Part shown: piece by piece, positions 25,059 through 34,857 of the stretch | How positions within the stretch are numbered: the stretch's first letter is position 1 | How the letters are laid out: every line of letters starts with the position of its first letter | NCBI RefSeq assembly: GCF_900115955.1 | Contig: NZ_FOYL01000002.1 | Coordinates: forward strand, 1,178,001 to 1,242,000 | Direction: 5' to 3' | Origin: Lentzea waywayandensis | GTDB taxonomy: Bacteria > Actinomycetota > Actinomycetes > Mycobacteriales > Pseudonocardiaceae | DNA: 64,000 nucleotides | Made by a program: the position numbers and the translations under genes | Notes under the pieces: model-generated | Told to the model about the DNA's origin: nothing | The model's input: the letters and a program-made list of their open reading frames with translations, nothing else | Database searches by the model: none

Positions 25059-27170
25059 TCAGCGCAAACGCGCGAAATGCTCCTGGAGGCGCGCGTGCCG
25101 GAACTGGTAGACCGCACCGGCCCGCCGCAGCACGCCACGCCGATAGGCGTCGTCCAGGAACGCCGGCAGCCCCCACGGCAGCTTCCCGGTCAACGGCAAC
25201 CAGACGCGCGCGAACACCACCCACTGGCCCCACGCGGTCAGGCTCAGCACGTACGCCAGCCCGCCCCCGATGCCGCCGACGAGGCCGAGCGCCAGAGCCG
25301 TCGTCGGGCTCCACAACACCTCGAACCGCAACGCCGTCAGCCCGCTCGCGACGACCCCGGTGGCCCCGGCGACGAACACCGCGAACACCGGCACCATCAC
25401 CGCCACGAGGCCGAGCACCGCGCGCCGGTTCGCCTCCAGCAGCCCGTCGGGGCTGCCCGCCGACCGCACGTCGAGCGGCGCCTCCATCGCGGCGACCACG
25501 GCGAACACCAGCGCGGCGCCGAGCCCGAACACCAGGCCGAACACCCCGATGTCGACCAGCACCCCGGCCGACCACGGGACATCGGGCGTGACCAGCCAGA
25601 ACGCCATCGCGCGCACCAGTCCGTACGCGGCACCGACCGCCCCGCCGAAAGCCAGCCCGAGCAGCGCTCGCGACCACACCCGCCGCCCGGCCCGGCCACG
25701 CAACCGCAGCCGGGTCCGCACGGGTTCGAGCGGCGTCCTGCGCACCACGTACCGGTGCGCCACCCCGAACAGCAGCCCGGTGACCAGCCCGATCATCACC
25801 GCGAACAGCACACCCCTGGCGGTCAGCCCGCCCACCAGGACGGTCTCCAGCACCAGGTCGGCGAGCCCGACCGCGACCCCGACACCCAGCCCGGTGACCG
25901 TCGACGAGGTGCCGAACTGCCACCACGCGACGTCGTGCGTGCCGAGCCGGGTCAGGTGATCGGCGAGATGGCCGAGCCACGGCCGTACACGATCTGCATG
26001 CACCCCGTATACAGCTGGTACGAAGCTGCTGAGCAGGTGTCGTTCGATCTCGTCGGGCTCGTGCAGGTCCAGCAACGCGGCCGGATCGTGGTCAGGGGTG
26101 TCGCTGTAGATCCGCCGCGCGAGCGCCACCATCAACGGCGTCGTCAGGACGTCGGCGAGCGGACCGCCACACCGCACCTCGTCGAGAACGGGCTTCCAGA
26201 CGTTGCCGCCCGGCCCGGTCTTGCGCGTGGTGCGCGGCAGGTAGTCCGCGAGGTCGTCGCACGTCAGGTCGGCCAGCACGACCGCGGCGGCCGACGTCAG
26301 CACGTCCGTGCCCTCGACCGCGTCGCGGTACTCGTCCACCCGGCTGGTCAGCAGCAACGGCAGAGTGGTGGTGTTCAACGCGGTGAGCGCGGGCCGATGC
26401 AGTCCGGTCGCGATCTCGTCGAAGCCGTCCAGCACCGGCAGCACCCGCTGCGAGTCGACCAGCGCCGCCGCCAGCGTCCCGCCGCTCGGGCCGGGAGCCG
26501 CGAGGAACGGGTGATCGCGCGTGAGCTGGTCGGCGAGCCAGTCGCGCAGGCCGGTGCGTTCGGGATGCCAGGACCCGAGGCTGAAGATCACCGGCACCGG
26601 ATCGGCCGGGTTGTGCGCGCCGAGCAGGTCCAGCACGAACCGCGTGGTCAGCACCGTCTTGCCGGACCCGGCTCGCCCCAGCACCACGAGCCGTCGCGAC
26701 CCGACCCTGCGATGGACGTCCACGACCTGGTCCAGCCGTCCCCCGAGCGTGGCCTCGCCGCCGATGTTGAGCCAGCTGTCCATCAACGGCGCGGGCGCGG
26801 CGTCCCACCGCACCGGCAGCGGCACCGGGTCGTGGATCTGCCGCTGTTCTTCCTCACGCCGCCACCGCGCCTCGATGGCGACCTTCAACGTCTCGACGGC
26901 CTCGTGCAGCGGATCGAACCTGACGGGCTCCGCGGCGGCCATGGGTTCGTCGCGCCCGGCGGCGGAGAACAGCTCCGTGCGTTCGGCTCCCGTGAGCTCC
27001 AGTGCGTCGGCCAACGCGCGCACGGTACCCATGCGTGGATCGGTCCGTTCGCCGGTCTCCAGCCCACGCACCGTACGAATGCCCACGGCAGCGCGCTGGG
27101 CGAGCGCCTCCTGGCTCAAGCCGGCCCGCTGCCGCCACTGACGCAGCAGTAAGCCGAACTGGCTCGCCAC
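25059..27170 (-). CDS. XRE-NACHT NTPase with C-terminal membrane domain
   Basis: A 703-residue STAND protein. An XRE HTH comes first (about 1-70; LLRQWRQRAGLSQEALAQRA, GIRTVRGLETGERTDPRMGT), then a NACHT NTPase with Walker A GRAGSGKT near 162, Walker B-type LPVLDGFDEI and the sensor LLLTSRVDEY. From about 420 on there are six to eight membrane helices, ending in a helical RRAGAVYQFRHARLQEHFARL motif typical of NACHT winged-helix ends. The GTG start at 27170 has GAGGGGG upstream. Related architectures act as regulators or as anti-phage sensors; the trigger is unknown. It stands alone between hairpin and divergent dedA. Confidence 0.85.
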   Translation of the reverse strand: MASQFGLLLRQWRQRAGLSQEALAQRAAVGIRTVRGLETGERTDPRMGTVRALADALELTGAERTELFSAAGRDEPMAAAEPVRFDPLHEAVETLKVAIEARWRREEEQRQIHDPVPLPVRWDAAPAPLMDSWLNIGGEATLGGRLDQVVDVHRRVGSRRLVVLGRAGSGKTVLTTRFVLDLLGAHNPADPVPVIFSLGSWHPERTGLRDWLADQLTRDHPFLAAPGPSGGTLAAALVDSQRVLPVLDGFDEIATGLHRPALTALNTTTLPLLLTSRVDEYRDAVEGTDVLTSAAAVVLADLTCDDLADYLPRTTRKTGPGGNVWKPVLDEVRCGGPLADVLTTPLMVALARRIYSDTPDHDPAALLDLHEPDEIERHLLSSFVPAVYGVHADRVRPWLGHLADHLTRLGTHDVAWWQFGTSSTVTGLGVGVAVGLADLVLETVLVGGLTARGVLFAVMIGLVTGLLFGVAHRYVVRRTPLEPVRTRLRLRGRAGRRVWSRALLGLAFGGAVGAAYGLVRAMAFWLVTPDVPWSAGVLVDIGVFGLVFGLGAALVFAVVAAMEAPLDVRSAGSPDGLLEANRRAVLGLVAVMVPVFAVFVAGATGVVASGLTALRFEVLWSPTTALALGLVGGIGGGLAYVLSLTAWGQWVVFARVWLPLTGKLPWGLPAFLDDAYRRGVLRRAGAVYQFRHARLQEHFARLR

Positions 27171-27258
27171 AACCGCCCCCTCGTCCTGATGATCAGCAGG
27201 GTACCGAGACGGCCGTGTCTCGTGGCCGATCCCATCCGGTTGGAGGAAGATCACGGAT

Positions 27259-27858
27259 GTGTTGACCGAGTGGCTCCACACCGTTCCACCACTGCTGGTC
27301 TACGTCGTCGTAGGCCTGGTGGTCGGTGTCGAGAGCATGGGGATCCCGTTGCCGGGCGAGGTCGTGCTCGTCGCGGCGGCGCTGATGGCCTCGCACCACG
27401 ACGGCATCTCACCGCTGTGGGTCGGTATCGCCGCGTCGGCCGGGGCGATCATCGGCGACAGCATCGGGTACGCGCTGGGCAAGCGGTTCGGGCAGCGGAT
27501 CTTCGGCTGGGCGGGCGAGAAGTTCCCCAGCCACTTCAGTCCGGACAAGGTCGGCCGCGCCCAGGCGCTGTTCGAGAAGTACGGCGCCTGGGCGGTCTTC
27601 TTCGGCCGGTTCGTGGCGTTGCTGCGGATCCTGTCCGGTCCGCTCGCGGCCACGATGGGCATGCACTACGGGAAGTTCCTGCTGGCCAACGCAGCTGGCG
27701 GCATCGCGTGGGCCGGCGGCACGACGGCGGCTGTCTACCTGGTCGGAGAAGCCGCCGAGCACTACCTCGCGGAGTTCTCGTGGATCGCGCTCGTGGTCGT
27801 GCTGCTCGCGGTCATCGGGTTCAGCGTCCGAGGCCGGCTCCGCCGTTCACCCCGATGA
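27259..27858 (+). CDS. DedA family membrane protein
   Basis: A 199-residue protein with about five membrane helices. SMGIPLPGEVVLVAAA, GAIIGDSIGYALGKRFG and FFGRFVALLRILSGPLAATM are the DedA/VTT motifs with the conserved Glu and Arg residues. Members of this family act as lipid scramblases, including undecaprenyl-phosphate recycling. The GTG start at 27259 has a TGGAGGAAG site. Its 3' end overlaps the convergent SDR gene by 38 bp. Confidence 0.9.
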   Translation: MLTEWLHTVPPLLVYVVVGLVVGVESMGIPLPGEVVLVAAALMASHHDGISPLWVGIAASAGAIIGDSIGYALGKRFGQRIFGWAGEKFPSHFSPDKVGRAQALFEKYGAWAVFFGRFVALLRILSGPLAATMGMHYGKFLLANAAGGIAWAGGTTAAVYLVGEAAEHYLAEFSWIALVVVLLAVIGFSVRGRLRRSPR

Positions 27859-28540
27859 CCTGGGCGGTGATGTGTCCGGCTTCTGGCGAGGCCAGGAACG
27901 CGATCGTCGCGGCGACGTCCGCGGGGGTGCCCGCGCGGCCGTTCGCCGGGTTGCCGACGAGCTTCTTACGCCGTTCCTCGCTCAGCGTGCCGCCGAAGAA
28001 CTCGGTTTCCTCGGTGACGCCCGGCGACACGACGTTGACCGTGATCCCTCTTGCTCCCAAGGCGAACGCGAGGTCCGCCGTCCACGCCTCGACCGCCGAC
28101 TTGGCCGCGCCGTAGGCGCCCGAACCCCGCCGGCCCGCGATCGAGCCGAGCGTCACCACCCGCGCGTTGTCGGCCAGGCGCGGTTCCAGCGCGGTCGTCA
28201 CGAGGACTGCGCTGACCACGTTGGACTCGTAGTTCGCGAGCCACAGGTTCCGCACGTCGGTCAGGTTCTGCGGCGCGGGCAGGCGGCGGGTCATGTTGCC
28301 GCCCGCGTTGTTGACGAGAACGTCCACTGAGGACGGCAGGTCGTTCAGCGCCGCCTGCACCGACTCCGGGTCGGCCGCGTCGAACACGACCGCCCGTGCG
28401 CCGATCTCCCCGGCCGCCGTCTTGAGCACGTCCTCGCGCCTGCCCGTGATCACCACGTCCAGGCCCTGCTCGGCGAGCCGGGCGGCCACCGCCCTGCCGA
28501 TGCCGGTGCCGCCGCCGGTCACCACTGCTGTTCGTGTCAT
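27821..28540 (-). CDS. Short-chain dehydrogenase/reductase
   Basis: A 239-residue classical SDR using NAD(P)H. TGGGTGIGRAVAARL is the cofactor motif, NNAGG the structural motif, Ser in LGSIAGRRGSG and YGAAK the catalytic Ser-Tyr-Lys, and NVVSPGV the C-terminal hallmark. The ATG at 28540 starts the conserved region; the longer open frame runs back into the divergent hydrolase promoter. The substrate is unknown. It is divergent from an alpha/beta hydrolase 109 bp away. Confidence 0.9.
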   Translation of the reverse strand: MTRTAVVTGGGTGIGRAVAARLAEQGLDVVITGRREDVLKTAAGEIGARAVVFDAADPESVQAALNDLPSSVDVLVNNAGGNMTRRLPAPQNLTDVRNLWLANYESNVVSAVLVTTALEPRLADNARVVTLGSIAGRRGSGAYGAAKSAVEAWTADLAFALGARGITVNVVSPGVTEETEFFGGTLSEERRKKLVGNPANGRAGTPADVAATIAFLASPEAGHITAQVIGVNGGAGLGR

Positions 28541-28649
28541 GCGACCTTTGATAACAGGGGAATACATGCAGGTCGATCGGCCTGTTAGCCCATCGGGGTT
28601 CACGTCTGTGACTAGGCTGCTCAGACCCGACTCCACTGGGGAGAACCTC

Positions 28650-29492
28650 ATGAAATCCCACGTTCTGGAAACCGGCGACGCGGCCATCACCTACGACGTG
28701 AGCGGCGAGGGCGGCCGTCCGTTGATGATGATCGGCCAGCCGATGGACGCGAGCGGCTTCGTCGCGTTGCGCGAGCAGTTCCCCGACCGCACGGTGATCA
28801 CCTACGACCCGCGCGGACTCGGCCGGAGCACCCGTTCGGACGGTCGCACCGACAACACACCCGAGATCCAGGCAGCCGACGTGCACGCGGTGATCCAGGC
28901 CGTGGGCGGTCCGGTCGACCTGTTCGCGTCCAGCGGTGGCGCCGTCACGGCTCTCGAACTGGTGGCGGCCTACCCGGACGACGTCGTCACGCTCGTCGCG
29001 CACGAACCGCCGATCATCGATGTACTGCCCGACGCGCCCGCCGCGCGCCGGGCCCGTGACGAGTTCATGAACGCGTACCAGGCCGGCGGCGGGGGCGCGG
29101 GCATGGCGGCGTTCATCCAGATGAGCTCGTGGCAGGGCGAGTACACCGACGAGTACTTCGCGCTGGGGCTGCCGGATCCCGCGCAGTTCGGGATGCCGGC
29201 CGAGGACGACGGCAAGCGCGACGACCCGTTGCTCGGGACCTCCTCGCTCGCCATCACCGACTACTACCCGCGGGTGCAGGCGCTGGCGGCCGCACCCACT
29301 CGCGTCGTGATCGCCGTGGGCGAGGAGACGGGCGACGCGTTCACCGGGCGCACGGCCGTCCACACGGCACGCCTGCTCGGCCAGGAAGCCACCGTGTTCC
29401 CCAGCCACCACGGTGGTTTCCTCGGCGGCGAGTTCGGTTACGCGGGCAAGCCGGAGGAGTTCGGCGTCAGGCTGCGCGAGGTGCTCGGCTGA
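28650..29492 (+). CDS. Alpha/beta hydrolase
   Basis: A 280-residue hydrolase. VITYDPRGLGRS and LFASSGGAVTALELV, with the nucleophile Ser, lie in their usual order; VVIAVGEETGDAF is the acid region and FPSHHGGF the catalytic His. The weak GGGGAG site is 7 nt before the ATG at 28650. It overlaps the convergent glycosyltransferase gene by 26 bp. No neighbour suggests the substrate. Confidence 0.85.
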   Translation: MKSHVLETGDAAITYDVSGEGGRPLMMIGQPMDASGFVALREQFPDRTVITYDPRGLGRSTRSDGRTDNTPEIQAADVHAVIQAVGGPVDLFASSGGAVTALELVAAYPDDVVTLVAHEPPIIDVLPDAPAARRARDEFMNAYQAGGGGAGMAAFIQMSSWQGEYTDEYFALGLPDPAQFGMPAEDDGKRDDPLLGTSSLAITDYYPRVQALAAAPTRVVIAVGEETGDAFTGRTAVHTARLLGQEATVFPSHHGGFLGGEFGYAGKPEEFGVRLREVLG

Positions 29493-30570
29493 GGATGATC
29501 TCGGCGGCTTTCGCGGCACCGCCGCCCTGAGCGATGGCGGCACGCATCCGGTCGAGGTTCTGCCGGATCGTGCCGCTGGCCGCCACTCGTTCGACGGCCG
29601 CGCGCAGGTCCGCGTGGTCGTCGACGCGTTCGCCTAGGCCGAGTTCGGCCACGCGGTCGGCGTTCGCGGCCTGTTCCGGGGTCTGGGGCACGACGACCAG
29701 CGGCACGCCCTGGTGCAGCGCCTCCATCGTGGAGTTCATGCCGCCGTGGCTGATGAACGCCTTGGCGTGCTTCAACACCGCGGGCTGCGGGAACCACGGC
29801 CGGACGTCGAGGTGGTCCGTGCTCTCCACGTCCTTGGCGGTCATCGCGACCTGCCAGGTGCCGTCGTCGAACTGCTCGGCACAGGCCCGGTAGAAGCCGG
29901 CGTCGCTCATGATGGAGCCGAGCGAGACGAACAGCAGCGGCACGTCGTCGCGGCGCGGTGACCACTGTTCGTCGAGCCTGCTGCCCAGCACCGGGCCGAC
30001 GAAGTGGAACGACTCGTCGAACGTCTCCGCACGAGGCTGGAACTCGCGCGGCACGAACACGAGGCTGCACGCCTCGGGTGCCTCGATCGTGCTCGGGATG
30101 TCGAGCTTCACGTCGTAGCGGCTGGTGAATTCCGCTAGGTCGTCGGCGATGTAGCGCGCCAGGCTCGCGTCCATGAGGTTGTAATGCGCGTTGGACGCAG
30201 TGTGCGGCACCGTGCGTACCGCCTGTACACCGAGTGCGTGCGCGATCAGCCTGGCCGGCCAGTTCGTGGAGTCGTAGCAGATCAGGTCCGGTTCGGCGGT
30301 CTGGCAGTGATCGAGCAGGACCGGGTAGGTCGCGCTCATCGCCCGGAAGTAGTGCGGAAACCACTCGTCGATCGGGTTGGCGGTGACGGGCCGGAAGTCG
30401 GGCAGCGCGGGGAGTTCCACCCACCGCGCGCCCGCTCCGATCACCGCCTCGGCGTGCTCGGCGCCGGTCGCGTACTCGACCTCGGCACCGCGTCTGGTCA
30501 GCTCCTCGACGACCGCGAGGGTCGGCGTGACGTGTCCATGGCCTGCGAGCGTGACGAACAAGATCCCCAT
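29467..30570 (-). CDS. MGT-type glycosyltransferase (GT1, UGT-like)
   Basis: A 367-residue GT-B enzyme of the macrolide glycosyltransferase/YjiC group. The N-terminus MGILFVTLAGHGHVTPTLAVV holds the catalytic His region, and FISHGGMNSTMEALHQGVPL with VVVPQTPEQAANADRVAELG is the C-terminal nucleotide-sugar signature. Such enzymes inactivate macrolides or decorate small molecules. No aglycone biosynthesis genes are nearby, so self-protection or xenobiotic glycosylation is a reasonable guess. The start is at the MGILFV motif rather than nine codons upstream. Confidence 0.9.
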   Translation of the reverse strand: MGILFVTLAGHGHVTPTLAVVEELTRRGAEVEYATGAEHAEAVIGAGARWVELPALPDFRPVTANPIDEWFPHYFRAMSATYPVLLDHCQTAEPDLICYDSTNWPARLIAHALGVQAVRTVPHTASNAHYNLMDASLARYIADDLAEFTSRYDVKLDIPSTIEAPEACSLVFVPREFQPRAETFDESFHFVGPVLGSRLDEQWSPRRDDVPLLFVSLGSIMSDAGFYRACAEQFDDGTWQVAMTAKDVESTDHLDVRPWFPQPAVLKHAKAFISHGGMNSTMEALHQGVPLVVVPQTPEQAANADRVAELGLGERVDDHADLRAAVERVAASGTIRQNLDRMRAAIAQGGGAAKAAEIILSRAPRAA

Positions 30571-30602
30571 TGGCCCGATCCTGCCGAACAGGGTCAAGCG
30601 GT

Positions 30603-31514
30603 TTAGCGCAGGAAGGCCTCGATCACCTCGGCCACCCGCAGCCCGCTGGCGAAATCCGCCAGGTCACGCGGGTGTTCGCCGCGCACGGCCTGCGCGAACA
30701 GCGTGAGCCGCGCGTAGTCGGACCCGGTCTGCTCCAGCGGCACGGGTTCCCACGCGCCACCGTCCGAAGTGGACAGCAGGGCCCACTGGTCGAGGCGCAG
30801 CGACCGTTCGGTGCCCCACGCGGTCCACTCGTAGATCTCAGGCCCTGCCATTCCGGAGAACGCCGACACGTGCACCGGCACGCCACTGCCCCGCAGCACA
30901 CCGCGGGCCGCGACCTCGGCCGCACCGGGCTCGGGGAAGTCCGAGGACACCGACTCGACCGTGAGCGGCCCGAGCATCCGGTCGGTGAGGTAGACGAAGT
31001 GCGACAACACCTCGCGGACGAACCCGCCCTGCTCCGACCGCGACAGCCAGGTCGCCTCCGCCTGGAACGCCCTGGGCCAGCGCGGGAACTGAAGCCGGAT
31101 CTCCACGCCCCGCAACGTGCCGAGTTCGGGCAGCCGCCGTTCGATCTCGATCGTCGCCACCATGTCCGACAACGCGAAGTTCACCGCGTTCGGCCTGCCC
31201 TGGGCGGCTTCGGCCATCGCGCGGGCCTCGGCGAGGTCGACGGCCAGCGGCTTCTCGCAGAACACCGCCTTGCCGGCCTGGAACGCCTTCGTCGTCAGCT
31301 CGGCGTGCGACGCGGGTGGCGTCGAGACGTACACCGCGTCCACATCGGACAGGACGTCGTCCAGGTTCGTGACGACCGGGACGTCGAGCGTGCGGGGTGC
31401 GACGTCGACACCCGCGACCACGGTGAAGTCGGGATGTGCCAGCGCCGCCGTCAGCATCCGGGTGCCCATGGCTCCCAGGCCGACGACGGCGAGGCGAATC
31501 GGATCAGCGATCAT
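30603..31514 (-). CDS. Gfo/Idh/MocA family oxidoreductase
   Basis: A 303-residue NAD(P)-dependent dehydrogenase. The N-terminal Rossmann motif is VVGLGAMGTRML, and AVFCEKPLAVDLAEARAM contains the conserved EKP with the catalytic Lys. The C-terminal domain is the usual mixed beta sheet. The family acts on sugars, inositols or related compounds; the substrate is not evident. It lies 32 bp upstream of the glycosyltransferase on the same strand and 4 bp after the ABC permease gene, so all may share a transcript. Confidence 0.88.
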   Translation of the reverse strand: MIADPIRLAVVGLGAMGTRMLTAALAHPDFTVVAGVDVAPRTLDVPVVTNLDDVLSDVDAVYVSTPPASHAELTTKAFQAGKAVFCEKPLAVDLAEARAMAEAAQGRPNAVNFALSDMVATIEIERRLPELGTLRGVEIRLQFPRWPRAFQAEATWLSRSEQGGFVREVLSHFVYLTDRMLGPLTVESVSSDFPEPGAAEVAARGVLRGSGVPVHVSAFSGMAGPEIYEWTAWGTERSLRLDQWALLSTSDGGAWEPVPLEQTGSDYARLTLFAQAVRGEHPRDLADFASGLRVAEVIEAFLR

Positions 31515-31518
31515 GCGC

Positions 31519-32586
31519 CTATTCTGCCGGTGCCCAGGCCTTCGACAGCTTCACCCGTCCACCGGTCTGCAGCAACGAGCCCGTGTAGAGCCGTGACGCG
31601 ACCAGCAGGATCGCCACGACGGTCGCCGCGAGGATGCCGAGCGACAGGATGGCCTCCCACGGCTGCGCCTGCTGTGCGAACAACCGCACCGGCATCGCGA
31701 CGCCTGCCGTGAAGGGCACGAACGACATCCACTTCAGCGCCACGGGGTTCTCGAAGAAGAACTGCACGCCGAAGTACGGCCCCATCACCGCGAGCATGAC
31801 CAGGCCCATCGTCGAGCCGAGGTCCTCCTGGCGGCTGACCAGCGCGCCCGCGACCGCCCACATGGACGAGATCAGCACGAACCCGAGCATCAGGAACGGG
31901 ATGAACCAGCCCAGCGCGGGTGCCACCACCCCCAGCAGCTCGCCGAGTCCCGCGACCCGCAGCGCTATCGGTGCGGTGAGCGCCAGCACGACGACCTGCC
32001 CGAGTGTGAGGATCGTGTGCCCGAGGATCTTGCCGGCGAGCAGTGCCCGCACCGGCACCGTCGACACGAGGATCTCCACGATCCGGGTCTGCTTCTCGGT
32101 CACGGTGCTCTGCGCGATGGCCGCGCCGCCCATGCCGAACATCAGGAACACCAGCCCGAACACGATGACCGTGACGGCACGCTGGCCGGAGGTCACCGCC
32201 GAGGCGTCCAGCAGCTCCACCGGGGGCGCCTGGACGAGCTGGGCGACCACGTCGTCCGGCGCGTCGTTGAGCGCGAGAACCTTGATCCCGGCGCCGTCCG
32301 GCACGATCGCGGCCTCGACGTCGTCGGCCCTGACCAGGTCGGCGGCCTCCTGGACGCTGCCGACCTCCAGCACGTCGAGTTGCTTGCCCTGCACCGCCTG
32401 CGTGGCCGAGCCGACCACGGCGACCTTCGGGTCGTCGCCGCCGAACACCGTCGGCAGGATCGTGAGCGCGAACAACCCGATGATCGTGAAGGCGAACCCG
32501 ATCCAGAAACCCTTGGCGGTGACCAGGGTCTTCATCTCACGTTCGGCGACGAGCCACGTCGCCTGGCTGAAGGATGCCCGAGCCAT
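31519..32586 (-). CDS. ABC-2 type transporter permease (NatB/YhaP-like)
   Basis: A 355-residue permease. An N-terminal helix (GFWIGFAFTIIGLFALTILP) is followed by a long extracytoplasmic loop (about 45-170) and five more helices (VTVIVFGLVFLMFGMGGAAI, QSTVTEKQTRIVEILVSTVP). The ENQ/EK-type loop after helix 2 and the large loop are typical of NatB/YhaP exporters. It is paired with the ATPase gene one base upstream. It probably exports Na+, a small molecule or peptide. Confidence 0.88.
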   Translation of the reverse strand: MARASFSQATWLVAEREMKTLVTAKGFWIGFAFTIIGLFALTILPTVFGGDDPKVAVVGSATQAVQGKQLDVLEVGSVQEAADLVRADDVEAAIVPDGAGIKVLALNDAPDDVVAQLVQAPPVELLDASAVTSGQRAVTVIVFGLVFLMFGMGGAAIAQSTVTEKQTRIVEILVSTVPVRALLAGKILGHTILTLGQVVVLALTAPIALRVAGLGELLGVVAPALGWFIPFLMLGFVLISSMWAVAGALVSRQEDLGSTMGLVMLAVMGPYFGVQFFFENPVALKWMSFVPFTAGVAMPVRLFAQQAQPWEAILSLGILAATVVAILLVASRLYTGSLLQTGGRVKLSKAWAPAE

Positions 32587-32587
32587 G

Positions 32588-33457
32588 TCAGATCACTTCC
32601 CTGAAGATCTCGTCCAGCGTGGGCACGACCGGCGTGAACGAGCGGACCTCGGCGCGGTCGAGCGCCGCCCTGAGCACCTGCTGTGGTTCCGCCTCGAACA
32701 CCGCGCGCGGTCCGTCGAGCTCCAGGATCGTCACGCCGGGCACGTCACGCACCCAGCCCGCGTCCTCCGCGACGACGATCTCGTACCGCTGGCCCGCGTG
32801 CCGGGCGCGCAGCTCCTCGCGTGACCCGTTGGCCACGATCCGTCCCTTTGAGATGATCACGACGTCGTCGCAGAGCCGTTCCACGATCGCCAGCTGGTGG
32901 CTGGAGAACAGCACCGGCACCCCGCCGGCGGCCCGCTTGCGCAGCACGTCCAGCACGGTCTCGACGGCGATCGGGTCGAGGCCGGAGAACGGCTCGTCCA
33001 GGATCAGCAGGGCCGGGTCGTGCACCAGCGCCGCCGCGATCTGCACGCGCTGCTGGTTGCCGAGCGACAGCTCCTCCAGCCGGTCCCCGGCGCGTTCGGT
33101 CAGCTCCAGGTCCGCCAGCAGCGCGTCGGTGTTGCGCTGTGCGGTCTCCCGGTCGACGCCGTGCAGCCGCGCCAGCCACGTGATCTGGTCACGCACCTTC
33201 ATCTTGGGGTAGAGCCCGCGCTCTTCCGGCATGTAACCGAAGTCGGGCCGGTTCTGCGGCCCGACCTCGGCCCCCTGCCAGCTCACCGTTCCCCCGTGAG
33301 CGGCGAGCACCCCCAGGACGATCCGCATCGTGGTCGTCTTGCCCGACCCGTTGGCGCCCAGGAAGCCCGTCATCCGGCCGGGCCGGACGTCGAAGCTCAC
33401 CTCGTCCAGCACCTTGTGATCGCCGAAGCTCCGGCTGATCCCCCTGACAGTCAACAT
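32588..33457 (-). CDS. ABC transporter ATP-binding protein (NatA/YhaQ-like)
   Basis: A 289-residue ATPase. Walker A is GANGSGKTT, the Q-loop is near FGYMPEERGLYPKM, the signature LSLGNQQR is a slightly altered LSGGQ, Walker B is LLILDEPFSGLD, and the switch His is in SSHQ. The C-terminal extension (RYEIVVAEDAGWVRDVPGV) is a DUF4162-like regulatory part of exporter ATPases. It is translationally adjacent to its permease. Confidence 0.92.
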   Translation of the reverse strand: MLTVRGISRSFGDHKVLDEVSFDVRPGRMTGFLGANGSGKTTTMRIVLGVLAAHGGTVSWQGAEVGPQNRPDFGYMPEERGLYPKMKVRDQITWLARLHGVDRETAQRNTDALLADLELTERAGDRLEELSLGNQQRVQIAAALVHDPALLILDEPFSGLDPIAVETVLDVLRKRAAGGVPVLFSSHQLAIVERLCDDVVIISKGRIVANGSREELRARHAGQRYEIVVAEDAGWVRDVPGVTILELDGPRAVFEAEPQQVLRAALDRAEVRSFTPVVPTLDEIFREVI

Positions 33458-33547
33458 GGGGAGAACGGTAGGTCGTGGCGTTCAAGATCGCGTCCGCCTC
33501 GCGGCATCATCCTCGCGGAGGACCCCTTACGGGCTAACGTGCGCCGC

Positions 33548-34021
33548 ATGACGACCTTCCGGCTGGCCGCCTACGCCGTGAGCATCGAGAACGACCGCGT
33601 GCTGCTCGTTCGTTGTACATCAGCGTTCGACGAAGGCCATTGGTCGCTGCCCGGTGGTGCGGTGGAGCACGGCGAGGATCCGTTCGAGGCCGTGGTCCGG
33701 GAGGTCGCCGAGGAGACCGGGTGCGACGGCGAGGTCGAACGGCTGCTCGGCGTCGACTCCCGGTTCATCCCCGCGGCCGAACGGCACATGCCGGAAAAGG
33801 GACCGCACCAGAACATCGGCGTCTTCTACCGCGTCCGGATCACCGGCGAACCGCGGCCGGAGCCGAACGGGGCGACCGTCGATCCTGTGTGGACACCGCT
33901 GGCCGACGTCGCCGGTCTGCGCCGGGCGTCGCTGGTCGACGTGGGTCTCGCGCTGGCCCTGGGAACGCCGCCGACCGGGCATGTCGCCGCGGTCCCGGTC
34001 GGCGGCCTGGTCCTGCACTAG
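33548..34021 (+). CDS. Nudix hydrolase
   Basis: A 157-residue protein. The Nudix box spans [20 protein letters not shown] through EETGCD, matching GX5EX7REUXEEXGU with the metal-binding Glu residues. It follows an ADP-ribose-pyrophosphatase-like beta strand ([19 protein letters not shown]). The likely substrate is a nucleoside diphosphate derivative. It is divergent from the ABC ATPase and overlaps the convergent fdhD end by 4 bp. Confidence 0.9.
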   Translation: MTTFRLAAYAVSIENDRVLLVRCTSAFDEGHWSLPGGAVEHGEDPFEAVVREVAEETGCDGEVERLLGVDSRFIPAAERHMPEKGPHQNIGVFYRVRITGEPRPEPNGATVDPVWTPLADVAGLRRASLVDVGLALALGTPPTGHVAAVPVGGLVLH

Positions 34022-34857
34022 CGGGCGCCGGCCGTGACCCCCAGCCGGTGTCCGCCGGTGTAGACGTTCATCGACGTCCCGCGCAGGAAGCCGACCAGCG
34101 TCACGCCCATCTCCTCGGCCAGGTCGGCGGCGAGCGACGACGGCGCCGACACCGCCGTGAGCACCGGGATCCCGGCCATGACCGCCTTCTGCACCAGTTC
34201 GAACGACGCCCGGCCGCTCACCATCAGCACGGTGCTCGTCAGCGGCAGCCGTCCGCCGCGCGTGGCCCAGCCGACGACCTTGTCGACCGCGTTGTGCCGG
34301 CCGACGTCCTCGCGCAGGCACAGGAGGTTGCCCTGGGCGTCGAACAGCCCGGCCGCGTGCAGGCCGCCGGTGCGGTCGAAGACCCGTTGCGCGGCACGGA
34401 GTTTCGTCGGGAACTCGGTGACCAGTCTCGGGTCGAGGCGGATCGGGTCGGCCGCGACCTGCCAACTCGCCACGGTGCGCACGGCGTCCAGGCTCGCCTT
34501 GCCGCACAGGCCGCACGACGAGGTGGTGTAGAAGTTGCGTTCGATCGACGGATCCGGTGGCGCGACGCCGTCCGCGAGCCCGACGTCGAGCACGTTGTAG
34601 GTGTTGCTCCCGTCCGCTGTGGCGCCCGCGCAGTAGCGGATCGACGCGATGTCGGACGGCGCGCGCACGACGCCTTCGCTGACCAGGAATCCGGCGGCGA
34701 GGTCGAAGTCGTCACCCGGCGTGCGCATGGTCACGGCGAGGGACTTGCCCCGCACGCGGATCTCCAGGGGTTCCTCGACCGCCAGCGTGTCCGGTCGCAC
34801 GGTGACCGCGTCGTCCACCAGCCGCACCACCCGCCGCCTGCTCGTCACTCGTCCCAT
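34018..34857 (-). CDS. fdhD: FdhD, sulfurtransferase for formate dehydrogenase maturation
   Basis: A 279-residue FdhD that transfers sulfur from a cysteine desulfurase to the Mo-bis-MGD cofactor, needed for formate dehydrogenase activity. [12 protein letters not shown] carries the sulfur-relay Cys-x-x-Cys, and [18 protein letters not shown] and [16 protein letters not shown] are family signatures. It is last in the antiporter operon, so cofactor sulfuration is coregulated with oxalate uptake and, through the shared operator, with the formate dehydrogenase at the left edge. The ATG at 34857 lies inside the tail of the preceding gene. Confidence 0.95.
   Translation of the reverse strand: MGRVTSRRRVVRLVDDAVTVRPDTLAVEEPLEIRVRGKSLAVTMRTPGDDFDLAAGFLVSEGVVRAPSDIASIRYCAGATADGSNTYNVLDVGLADGVAPPDPSIERNFYTTSSCGLCGKASLDAVRTVASWQVAADPIRLDPRLVTEFPTKLRAAQRVFDRTGGLHAAGLFDAQGNLLCLREDVGRHNAVDKVVGWATRGGRLPLTSTVLMVSGRASFELVQKAVMAGIPVLTAVSAPSSLAADLAEEMGVTLVGFLRGTSMNVYTGGHRLGVTAGAR

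Noticed and set aside
25990..26020. Operator-like GCATGCACCCCGTATAC inside the NACHT gene
   Set aside because: It lies deep in coding sequence, lacks the ATTGCATAC core, and has a different half-site spacing from the other sites.
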